From an uncultured Cellvibrio sp. (GTDB lineage: Bacteria > Pseudomonadota > Gammaproteobacteria > Pseudomonadales > Cellvibrionaceae): DNA of 8,926 nucleotides. A model generated the notes under the pieces. It searched no databases. It had not been told where the DNA came from and worked only from the letters and a program-made list of their open reading frames with translations. Positions 1 through 5,940 of the stretch are shown piece by piece. The DNA is taken from NCBI GenBank assembly GCA_946481735.1, contig CAMLOU010000160.1, positions 1 to 8,926 of the forward strand, given 5' to 3'. Positions within the stretch are counted from its first letter, which is position 1. Each line of letters opens with the position of its first letter. Made by a program: the position numbers and the translations under genes.

Positions 1-1274
1 TAAAAGAAGGTGCGTACCAGATCCACCACGTTATAGTTATCGTCGATCACACACATCTGTTGCCATTTATCAAAGGTCAAGCAGGGGTGGGAGGTACCAA
101 AAGCGATGATGTCACCCACACGCACATCATCTCCCGCCGGAAAGGTCATGGCCGCGTGTTGATCCATCATGGAAACAACGCGCCATTCGCTAGAGGCTGG
201 TGTCGGCACGTCGCTGCCCGGACGGTAATGCAAATTGGCAATGGGCAAGCCCGCATCAAAAGCCACATCGCGCTTGCCGAGGCCAATCACTGCCTGGCCC
301 GGTTCGGGAATGGATTGCACATAGGCCCAGATTTCCATGGCCGATTGCAGATCGCCATCCACCTCGGCATCCAGCCCACAGCGGGCCATCAGGTTGTCCT
401 GGTTGTGCATGCACAAACCCTGGTCGTGGACGATGTAACAGCCGGGGCGGATCACCGGGATAATGCGCTGGTTCAGGTCCTCGCCAAATACCTCGGCCAC
501 GATGTCATACCAGGCGGAACCGGCACCGGTCAGCACAATTTTTTGCGCATCAAACACGCCCTTGCTCAGCAGATCCAGGCACACATCCTTGACCATCGCC
601 ACATGAGCCCGGATACGCTCCGCCAGGTTATCGCCCTTGAAGACCCCTTCGTAGGTCTCGATACCCGCCAATTTGATCACCGGATGGCGGGCAATTTCTT
701 CCACCAGAACCTGAACATCCTCCGGCGTGCGGGTGCCACAGCGCCCACCCGGTACACCTATCTCAATGAGCACTTGCAGGCTCTGATTGCGCGCACTGAA
801 GAAGCTGGCCAGCTCCCGCACATTGTCGACCGAGTCCACGAGGCAGTAGAAATCCAGCAGACCTTTGGCAAGCAACTCGCTGATGATCGCCATGTTGCGC
901 TGTCCGACCAGTTGATTGGCCATGATCACCCGGCGTACGCCAAAGCGATGCGCCACCGACACCTGGGTGGCCGTGGCCAGGGTCATTGCCCAGGAGCCCG
1001 CCGCCATCTGGTGTGCAAACAGCGCCGGTGCCATGGTGGTCTTGCCGTGGGGCGCCAGGCTGACCTTCCGTTTGTCGGCAAAGCGCTGCATCCACTGCAG
1101 GTTGTTTTCCAGCCGCGCACGATAGAGGACGGCGGCCGGCAAGCTCACGTCCTCGCGCAGCAAATTCCAACCCGGCTTGCGGTAGAACTCTGGCTTGCCG
1201 CCCCCTTTAACCACCAGTGGCGCGTCGGCAAGTGCCTCGGCAATGTCCAGAGAAGAATTGGTATAAACACTCAT
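1..1274 (-). CDS. PLP-dependent D-amino acid deaminase / D-serine dehydratase-like enzyme (3' end at window edge)
   Basis: This is a fold-type III PLP enzyme (alanine racemase-like N-terminal barrel followed by a D-serine dehydratase-like C-terminal domain), of the group that includes D-serine dehydratase, D-threonine aldolase and proteins annotated 'amino acid deaminase'. Reading back from the ATG at 1274-1272 gives 424 codons without a stop. Lys78 in the motif APHGKTTMAP is the expected Schiff-base lysine. His396 and Cys398 in SHPC match the metal-binding His/Cys pair of eukaryotic-type D-serine dehydratase. The two bases left at the edge would begin a TA- codon, so the gene may stop exactly there; about 425 residues would be normal for the family. 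An AGGG lies about 7 bases before the start. It is divergent from the RpiR regulator and next to a deacylase and a RidA protein, which supports a D-amino-acid substrate. The exact substrate (D-Ser, D-Thr, a hydroxyaspartate or other) cannot be read from the sequence. Confidence 0.88.
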   Translation of the reverse strand, partial: MSVYTNSSLDIAEALADAPLVVKGGGKPEFYRKPGWNLLREDVSLPAAVLYRARLENNLQWMQRFADKRKVSLAPHGKTTMAPALFAHQMAAGSWAMTLATATQVSVAHRFGVRRVIMANQLVGQRNMAIISELLAKGLLDFYCLVDSVDNVRELASFFSARNQSLQVLIEIGVPGGRCGTRTPEDVQVLVEEIARHPVIKLAGIETYEGVFKGDNLAERIRAHVAMVKDVCLDLLSKGVFDAQKIVLTGAGSAWYDIVAEVFGEDLNQRIIPVIRPGCYIVHDQGLCMHNQDNLMARCGLDAEVDGDLQSAMEIWAYVQSIPEPGQAVIGLGKRDVAFDAGLPIANLHYRPGSDVPTPASSEWRVVSMMDQHAAMTFPAGDDVRVGDIIAFGTSHPCLTFDKWQQMCVIDDNYNVVDLVRTFF

Positions 1275-1315
1275 GAATAGGCCCTGATCAAGCATAAATA
1301 TGGCAACATACGGCT

Positions 1316-1344
1316 CTTATAGCCGCCCGCTCTCACGCGGACAA
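1316..1344 (-). promoter_or_regulatory. Predicted sigma70 promoter for the D-amino acid deaminase gene
   Basis: Read on the minus strand, a -35 box TTGTCC (1344-1339) and a -10 box TATAAG (1321-1316) are separated by 17 bases. They match consensus at 4 of 6 and 5 of 6 positions. Transcription would start near 1309, about 35 bases before the ATG. The -10 box lies inside a small inverted repeat (CGGCT at 1311-1315, AGCCG at 1321-1325). An alternative pair, TTGTCT with TATCAT and an 18-base spacer, lies further upstream and would overlap the palindrome at 1347-1361. Confidence 0.45.
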
Positions 1345-1346
1345 AA

Positions 1347-1361
1347 TGATAGAAACTATCA
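1347..1361. promoter_or_regulatory. Candidate operator for the RpiR-type regulator
   Basis: A perfect palindrome, TGATAG-AAA-CTATCA, has 6-base arms around a 3-base centre. It lies in the divergent gap between the deaminase and the regulator, touching the upstream side of the deaminase -35 box and about 17 bases upstream of the regulator's -35 box. RpiR-family proteins bind inverted repeats in the promoters of their own gene and neighbouring catabolic genes. The assignment to this regulator rests on position and symmetry only. Confidence 0.55.
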
Positions 1362-1378
1362 CAATTTAAAGACAATTA

Positions 1379-1406
1379 TTGGTATTTTCAAACATTCGTG
1401 TATCAT
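1379..1406 (+). promoter_or_regulatory. Predicted promoter for the RpiR regulator and downstream genes
   Basis: A -35-like TTGGTA (1379-1384) and a -10-like TATCAT (1401-1406) are spaced by 16 bases; they match consensus at 4 of 6 and 5 of 6 positions. The predicted start near 1413 falls in a short inverted repeat (CCGAG 1409-1413, CTCGG 1417-1421), leaving a leader of about 50 bases before the GTG. This is a moderate match in an otherwise AT-rich stretch. Confidence 0.35.
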
Positions 1407-1464
1407 GACCGAGTAGCTCGGCGGTACCCGATGGCTGGCGATACTGATACCAGAGGAGCCGACC

Positions 1465-2331
1465 GTGAGTTATGAGATAGACATGGTGTCGCAGATCGCC
1501 AAGCTCTACGACCAGTTAAGTGACGCTGAACGGAAAATAGCTACACTGATTCTGGATGACCTGAATTTTGCCGCGCACGCCAGCATCAGCGAGCTTGCGC
1601 AGAAATCCGAGGTGAGCGAAGCCACGATCACCCGGTTTGCCCGCGCCCTGGGCTGCAAAAATGTCCGCGATCTCAAGTTGCGCCTGGCTCAATCCATGGC
1701 GGTGGGTCAGCGGTTTATCTCCGAGGTCAAGGTCGAGCCAACCGGTATCCATGGCATCTATGAAACCATCAAGAGCGCGCTGGACTTTAACGCGCAGCTT
1801 ATCACCGTCGAGACGGTGTACACAGCGGTGGAGATGCTCAGCAAGGCGCGCCAGATCCTGATCTTTGGCGTGGGTGGCGGGTCCACCATCATGGCCCAGG
1901 AATGCCAGCATCGCCTGTTTCGCCTGGGATTCGCCGCGACGGCGTATTCCGATCCCATGCTGATGCGCATGGCGGCGGCGGCGATTGATAACAACGACGT
2001 CGTGATTTGTTTGTCACTGGGCGGTTACAGCCCGGATGTTAACGAGGCAGCAGAGATTGCCCGCGCGTACAGCGCCCAGACCATTGCGATTACCCCGGTC
2101 GATTCGCCGCTGGGCAAATCGGTGGATCTGGTGATACCCATAGAGCCGATAGAGACAGATTACATCTTCAAACCCAGCGCATCGCGCTACGTCATGATGG
2201 CGGCGATCGATGTACTGGCGACGGAGCTGGCCATTAAAAACAAACGTAAGAGCCGTGAAAAACTGCGGCGTTTGAAGCACAACCTGGATATACACAAACA
2301 CGGTAAGGATCGTTTGCCCCTGGGGGACTAG
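1465..2331 (+). CDS. MurR/RpiR-family transcriptional regulator
   Basis: This 288-residue protein has the standard RpiR layout and length. An N-terminal helix-turn-helix domain covers roughly residues 12-80; the recognition part is within ISELAQKSEVSEATITRFAR. A SIS (sugar isomerase-like) ligand-binding domain covers roughly 120-255, including the glycine-rich IFGVGGGST stretch and the later VICLSLGGYSPDV stretch. Translation starts at GTG with a strong AGAGGAG site 6 bases upstream. SIS domains in this family usually bind phosphorylated sugars or related metabolites, but RpiR proteins next to D-amino-acid genes are also seen, and the context points to control of the deaminase and of the deacylase-RidA-symporter genes downstream. 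Repressor or activator cannot be decided here. The lysine/arginine-rich C-terminus (KNKRKSREKLRRLKHN) is a basic tail after the SIS domain. Confidence 0.93.
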   Translation: MSYEIDMVSQIAKLYDQLSDAERKIATLILDDLNFAAHASISELAQKSEVSEATITRFARALGCKNVRDLKLRLAQSMAVGQRFISEVKVEPTGIHGIYETIKSALDFNAQLITVETVYTAVEMLSKARQILIFGVGGGSTIMAQECQHRLFRLGFAATAYSDPMLMRMAAAAIDNNDVVICLSLGGYSPDVNEAAEIARAYSAQTIAITPVDSPLGKSVDLVIPIEPIETDYIFKPSASRYVMMAAIDVLATELAIKNKRKSREKLRRLKHNLDIHKHGKDRLPLGD

Positions 2332-2337
2332 GGACTT

Positions 2338-2356
2338 CTGAAATCAGCCATTTCAG
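2338..2356. repeat. Inverted repeat between regulator and deacylase genes
   Basis: CTGAAAT (2338-2344) and ATTTCAG (2350-2356) are perfect 7-base arms around the 5-base centre CAGCC. It begins 7 bases after the regulator stop and ends about 40 bases before the deacylase start. No T-run follows, so it is not a typical intrinsic terminator. It could be a processing hairpin or a protein-binding site; its arms differ from the palindrome at 1347-1361. Confidence 0.4.
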
Positions 2357-2401
2357 CGGTTTCCCGGCAGGCTTATCGACTTACCCCGATGAGTGATGAC
2401 G

Positions 2402-3880
2402 ATGTACGAAACCCTGATTCGTGGCGCCACCATTATTGATGGCAGCGGGGCTCCCGCCTTTGCTGCCGATGTCGCCATACTTGACGAAAGGATCTCGCTC
2501 CACCCGGCTGGCAGCAATATCCACGCCCATACCAACATCGATGCTGAGGGTTTATTCCTCGCCCCCGGCTTTATCGATGTCCACACCCACGACGATACCC
2601 ATGTCATTAAAGCCCCGGAGATGCGCGCCAAGATTACCCAGGGCGTCACTACCGTTATTGTGGGTAACTGCGGCATCAGCGCCAGCCCGGTCACCCTGAC
2701 CGGCGAACCGCCCAATCCCATGAACCTGCTGGGCAAACAAAGCGATTTTAGCTATCCGACTTTTCAGGATTATGTCAGCGCCGTTGAAGCGGCCCAGCCC
2801 GCCGTCAATGTCGGTGCGCTGGTGGGCCATACGGCACTGCGCAGCAATCATATGGACGACCTGATGCGGCCGGCCACACGGCTGGAGATCGACGCCATGA
2901 AAAAGCAGCTGCGCGAGGCCATGGCGCAGGGCGCTTTGGGCTTGAGCTCCGGCCTGGCCTACAACAGCGCTATCAACGCCCCCACTGAAGAGGTCATGGC
3001 GCTGGTGGAAGAGCTGGCCCGCTTTGATGGCATCTACACCACTCATTTGCGCACCGAATTCGATGGCATTATCGAGGCGATGAACGAAGCCTTTGCCACC
3101 GCCAAACACGGCAAGATTCCGTTGATTGTGTCGCACCTGAAATGCGCCGGTGCCGGTAACTGGGGGCGCAGTGGTGAGATCATCAAACACCTGGAGCACC
3201 ATGCCCAATCGCAAAAGATCGCCTGTGATTGCTACCCCTACTCCGCCAGCTCCAGCACATTAGACCTGGGCCAGGTCACTGACGATTACGATGTGTTTAT
3301 TACCTGGTCCGAGCCGCACCCGGAGATGGGCGGACGCCTGCTGGCCGAGATTGCCGCCGATTGGAAATTGCCGCTGCTCGAGGCCGCTAAAAAGTTAATT
3401 CCCGCCGGCGCGGTGTATCACGGCATGGATGAAAAAGACGTACGCAATATCCTGCGTTTTCCGCGCACCATGATCGGCTCCGATGGTTTACCTAATGATC
3501 CGCATCCGCATCCGCGTTTGTGGGGCACCTTTCCGCGGGTGATCGGCCATTACGCGCGCGACCTGGGTTTATTTGATTTGCCCGTGGCCGTGCGCAAGAT
3601 GACCGGCTTGTCCGCCGAAGAATTCAAACTGCATCAACGCGGCCTGATCGCACAGAATTATTTTGCCGACCTGGTGCTGTTCAATATCGACCGTATCAAA
3701 GATACGGCGACCTTTGAGCGTCCACAGCAAAGCGCTGCCGGTATCGAAAAAGTCTGGGTGAATGGCCACTTGTCTTACAGCAATGGCCAACTCAGTGCGC
3801 AGCGCACCGGTAAATTTCTCGCGCGCGCCGTGCAATCCCCATCAACATCATCGTTAGTTTTATGTGAGGAAACTTTATGA
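2402..3880 (+). CDS. N-acyl-D-amino-acid deacylase (D-aminoacylase)
   Basis: This is an amidohydrolase-superfamily metalloenzyme that hydrolyses N-acyl-D-amino acids to the free D-amino acid and a carboxylate. Three in-frame starts are clustered: GTG 2393, ATG 2396 and ATG 2402. The last is chosen because the protein then begins MYETLIRGATIIDGSG, as family members do; it is 492 residues. Numbered from the GTG, the metal and catalytic residues are all present: His64 and His66 in DVHTHDD, Cys93 in GNCG, His218 in TTHLRTE, His248 in VSHLKCAG and Asp364 in IGSDGLP. This order and spacing match the characterised Alcaligenes D-aminoacylase. No signal peptide is visible, so it should be cytoplasmic. 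The stop overlaps the RidA start (ATGA), implying translational coupling. Side-chain preference (D-Glu, D-Asp or broad) is not evident. Confidence 0.93.
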   Translation: MYETLIRGATIIDGSGAPAFAADVAILDERISLHPAGSNIHAHTNIDAEGLFLAPGFIDVHTHDDTHVIKAPEMRAKITQGVTTVIVGNCGISASPVTLTGEPPNPMNLLGKQSDFSYPTFQDYVSAVEAAQPAVNVGALVGHTALRSNHMDDLMRPATRLEIDAMKKQLREAMAQGALGLSSGLAYNSAINAPTEEVMALVEELARFDGIYTTHLRTEFDGIIEAMNEAFATAKHGKIPLIVSHLKCAGAGNWGRSGEIIKHLEHHAQSQKIACDCYPYSASSSTLDLGQVTDDYDVFITWSEPHPEMGGRLLAEIAADWKLPLLEAAKKLIPAGAVYHGMDEKDVRNILRFPRTMIGSDGLPNDPHPHPRLWGTFPRVIGHYARDLGLFDLPVAVRKMTGLSAEEFKLHQRGLIAQNYFADLVLFNIDRIKDTATFERPQQSAAGIEKVWVNGHLSYSNGQLSAQRTGKFLARAVQSPSTSSLVLCEETL

Positions 3881-4269
3881 GCATTACTCGTTTCGGTGCC
3901 GCAGGCGGCGTTGGCACCGGTGGTCAGCATTTGCCTTTTTCCAGCGCGGTAGCCGCCGGTGGTTGGTTGTACGTTTCCGGTCAAACGCCGATGACCGATG
4001 GTGAAGTGGTTGAGGGCGGTATCGTTGAGCAATCCCGTCTGGCAATTAACAATTGCTTGAAGATTATGGAAGGTGCCGGTTACGGTTTGGCCGACGTGGT
4101 TCATGTCACTGTCATCCTGACCGATGCACGTTATTTTCAATCGTTCAACAAAGTGTTTCGCGAAGTCTTCGGAGAACATCCACCGGCACGTATCTGCTCA
4201 GTGTGCGACCTGGTCGTGGACTGCAAGGTCGAGGTCGGTGTGGTCTGCTACAAAGATCCTGCCAAATAA
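3877..4269 (+). CDS. RidA/YjgF/UK114-family enamine/imine deaminase
   Basis: This 130-residue small cytosolic protein belongs to the Rid family, whose members hydrolyse reactive enamine/imine intermediates made by PLP enzymes such as serine/threonine dehydratases and normally form trimers. Arg105 in PPARICSV falls at the position of the carboxylate-binding arginine of E. coli RidA, and the SGQTP loop (34-38) is typical. It starts in the last codons of the deacylase (ATGA overlap) with TGAGGA 6 bases upstream, so the two are probably translated together. Its natural partner here is the PLP deaminase on the other side of the regulator. The protein has five cysteines (60, 107, 110, 116, 124), four of them in the last 25 residues, which is more than usual. 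The Rid subfamily is not assigned. Confidence 0.92.
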   Translation: MSITRFGAAGGVGTGGQHLPFSSAVAAGGWLYVSGQTPMTDGEVVEGGIVEQSRLAINNCLKIMEGAGYGLADVVHVTVILTDARYFQSFNKVFREVFGEHPPARICSVCDLVVDCKVEVGVVCYKDPAK

Positions 4270-4282
4270 TATTCACGTTTTC

Positions 4283-4303
4283 GGCGGCGGTTTTTCTGCC
4301 GCC
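4283..4303 (+). other. Intercistronic hairpin between RidA and symporter genes
   Basis: GGCGGC (4283-4288) can pair with GCCGCC (4298-4303) around a 9-base loop containing TTTTT. It sits 13 bases after the RidA stop and 40 bases before the symporter ATG. No T-run follows, so a full terminator is unlikely. It could adjust the ratio of the two products by partial attenuation or by protecting the upstream message. Confidence 0.4.
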
Positions 4304-4343
4304 ACACGATAAAAATTCCTACATAAAAAGCACGGGAAATCCC

Positions 4344-5822
4344 ATGAACAGCCAGGCTTTTTTAATTGCATTTACTGTGTACGTATTGTTTTTAATCTGG
4401 CTGGGCTGGGCTGTGTCGCGCAAACAAAAAGACGGCGACGATTTTTTGCTGGCAGGACGCAGTTTGCCGCTGTTGCTGACCATGGGTACCACAGTAGCCA
4501 CCATGGTCGGCACCGGCTCCTCCATGGGTGCAGTGGGTTTTGGTTATGCCAATGGTTGGGCCGGCGCACTCTACGGCATTGGCGGTGCCATCGGTATCTT
4601 GCTGACCGCCTGGTGGTTTGCCCCCACGCGCAACCTGCAATTTATGACCATGAGTGAAGAATTATCGTATTACGTCGGTGCGAATCTGGCGGTAAAAAAT
4701 ATTGTCGGCGTGCTGATTTTTCTCGCGTGTATCGGTTGGTTGGGTGCGCATATTCTCGGCGGCGGCATGTACCTGGCCTGGATCGCTGATATCGATGCAA
4801 CCACCGCCAAGATTGTTATTGCCGTGGGTTTCAGTATCTATGTGGTGATCGGCGGCTATAGCGCCGTAGTCTGGACCGACACCATTCAGGCCATTATTTT
4901 ATTTTTCGGTTTTATCCTGATGGCCTTGTTCGCCATCGACAAGGTCGGCAGCTGGGATGCCATGATGACCGCGCAACCCGCCGCCAATATCAGCTTTCTG
5001 GCCGTCGATAAGGTCGGGGCATTGCATGCCTTGTCACTGATGATGGTGGTAGCCGTCGGTGTACTCGCTACGCCTTCATTTCGCCAGCGGATTTATTCCG
5101 GCGCCAGCGTCAGTTCGGTGCGAAAATCGTTTGTCATGTCCGGCGGTTTGTATTTGTTTTTCTCGTTTATTCCCGCACTGATCGGCATGGCCGCCTTTGC
5201 GCTCAACCCGGAGCTGGATAATCGCAACTTTGCGTTTCCATTTCTCGCGCTGGAAGTGCTGCCGCTGTATATCGGCATTATTGTGTTGATTGCCGGCTTG
5301 TCCGCCACCATGTCCAGCGCCAGTTCGGATGCGATTGCCGGGGTAGCGATTTTGTTGCGTGATATTTTTATTATCGTGACCGGGCGTTCGCCAGCCAAAG
5401 AAAAAATGATTGGCTACTCACGCATTGGCGTGGTGTTTGTCACCGGGCTCGCGTTAAGTTTTGCCCTGGCGTCGGACGATATCATCACCTACATCACCAA
5501 TATGATTTCTACCGTGATGTCCGGCATGTTCGCCTGTGGTGTGCTGGGAAAATTCTGGCCGCGTTATACCTGGCAAGGTGCCATTGCATCGCTGGTGGGT
5601 GCGTCGGCAACCTCGTTTGCGGTAATGTTGACCCCCGCTGCCATGACGGCGCTAGGCAATCCGATTCTGCCTTCGGTCAGTGTTGCACTTTTGGCAGGCA
5701 TCATCGTCAGCCTGATGACACCACGCAATTCGGTTTCAGCGGATGAAGCCCTGGCTTTGCTTGCCGCGCAGCGCGATAAAACGGACAGACAACCTGCCGG
5801 CAACCCCGCCACCGAATCCTGA
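4344..5822 (+). CDS. Sodium:solute symporter (SSS family)
   Basis: This is a 492-residue, very hydrophobic inner-membrane protein of the SSS family (PutP/SGLT group), which couples solute uptake to sodium. It starts with a membrane segment at about residues 5-24, then the family-typical cytoplasmic loop DDFLLAGRSLP (about 32-42) and the glycine-rich second segment (TMVGTGSSMGAVGFGYANG). The stretch GLSATMSSASSDAIAG (about 319-334) aligns with the helix that carries sodium-ligand serines in SSS proteins. About 13 membrane helices are expected. The frame stays open upstream into the RidA gene, but the ATG at 4344 is the right start because it precedes the first membrane helix; the ribosome site (CGGGAA) is weak. 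Last in the deacylase-RidA set, it most likely imports the D-amino acid or its N-acyl form; proline, pantothenate or other substrates cannot be excluded by sequence alone. Confidence 0.92.
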   Translation: MNSQAFLIAFTVYVLFLIWLGWAVSRKQKDGDDFLLAGRSLPLLLTMGTTVATMVGTGSSMGAVGFGYANGWAGALYGIGGAIGILLTAWWFAPTRNLQFMTMSEELSYYVGANLAVKNIVGVLIFLACIGWLGAHILGGGMYLAWIADIDATTAKIVIAVGFSIYVVIGGYSAVVWTDTIQAIILFFGFILMALFAIDKVGSWDAMMTAQPAANISFLAVDKVGALHALSLMMVVAVGVLATPSFRQRIYSGASVSSVRKSFVMSGGLYLFFSFIPALIGMAAFALNPELDNRNFAFPFLALEVLPLYIGIIVLIAGLSATMSSASSDAIAGVAILLRDIFIIVTGRSPAKEKMIGYSRIGVVFVTGLALSFALASDDIITYITNMISTVMSGMFACGVLGKFWPRYTWQGAIASLVGASATSFAVMLTPAAMTALGNPILPSVSVALLAGIIVSLMTPRNSVSADEALALLAAQRDKTDRQPAGNPATES

Positions 5823-5829
5823 ATATTTC

Positions 5830-5936
5830 GTAGGTCGGATTAGCGCAGCGTAATCCGACGCGATCTTACAACGAAGAACAAATGCGATTCCTTGCTGAAA
5901 AAATTTGTCGGATTACGCTGCGCTAATCCGACCTAC
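5830..5936. repeat. Inverted pair of REP-type palindromic elements (REPIN/BIME-like)
   Basis: The 30 bases at 5830-5859 recur as an exact reverse complement at 5907-5936, separated by 47 unrelated bases. Each copy starts with GTAG on its outer side (5830-5833; complement of 5936-5933), followed by a hairpin with 9-base arms, GTCGGATTA and TAATCCGAC, around an 8-base loop. A GTAG tetranucleotide plus an imperfect hairpin is the hallmark of REP elements mobilised by RAYT (TnpA-REP) tyrosine-type transposases, and two inverted copies make a REPIN. The pair occupies nearly all of the 118-base gap between two convergent genes, the usual place for REPs. No transposase gene is in the window. Confidence 0.85.
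5898..5932 (-). terminator. Likely intrinsic terminator of the esterase gene, formed by the right REP copy
   Basis: Read on the minus strand, the REP hairpin (arms 5932-5924 and 5915-5907) begins 8 bases after the esterase stop codon. It is followed by AAA and then six Ts (5903-5898). A 9-bp stem followed closely by a T-run fits a Rho-independent terminator, although the three As between stem and T-run weaken it. The left copy has no T-run on the plus strand, so the symporter message lacks an equivalent signal. Confidence 0.5.
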
Positions 5937-5940
5937 AACA

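Noticed and set aside
60..1280. A 406-codon open frame on the plus strand
   Set aside because: It lies exactly antisense to the PLP deaminase, whose catalytic motifs are all in the minus frame. The plus translation is rich in His, Arg and Gln and shows no recognisable domain.
2552..3214. A 220-codon open frame on the minus strand
   Set aside because: It is the antisense shadow of the deacylase; the plus frame carries the metal-binding residues.
4283..4303. A terminator between RidA and the symporter
   Set aside because: The hairpin has no following T-run and the symporter belongs functionally to the upstream set; kept only as an intercistronic hairpin.
4053..4343. A 97-codon upstream extension of the symporter frame
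   Set aside because: It overlaps the RidA gene in another frame and would put a charged, non-family segment before the first membrane helix; the ATG at 4344 fits the family.
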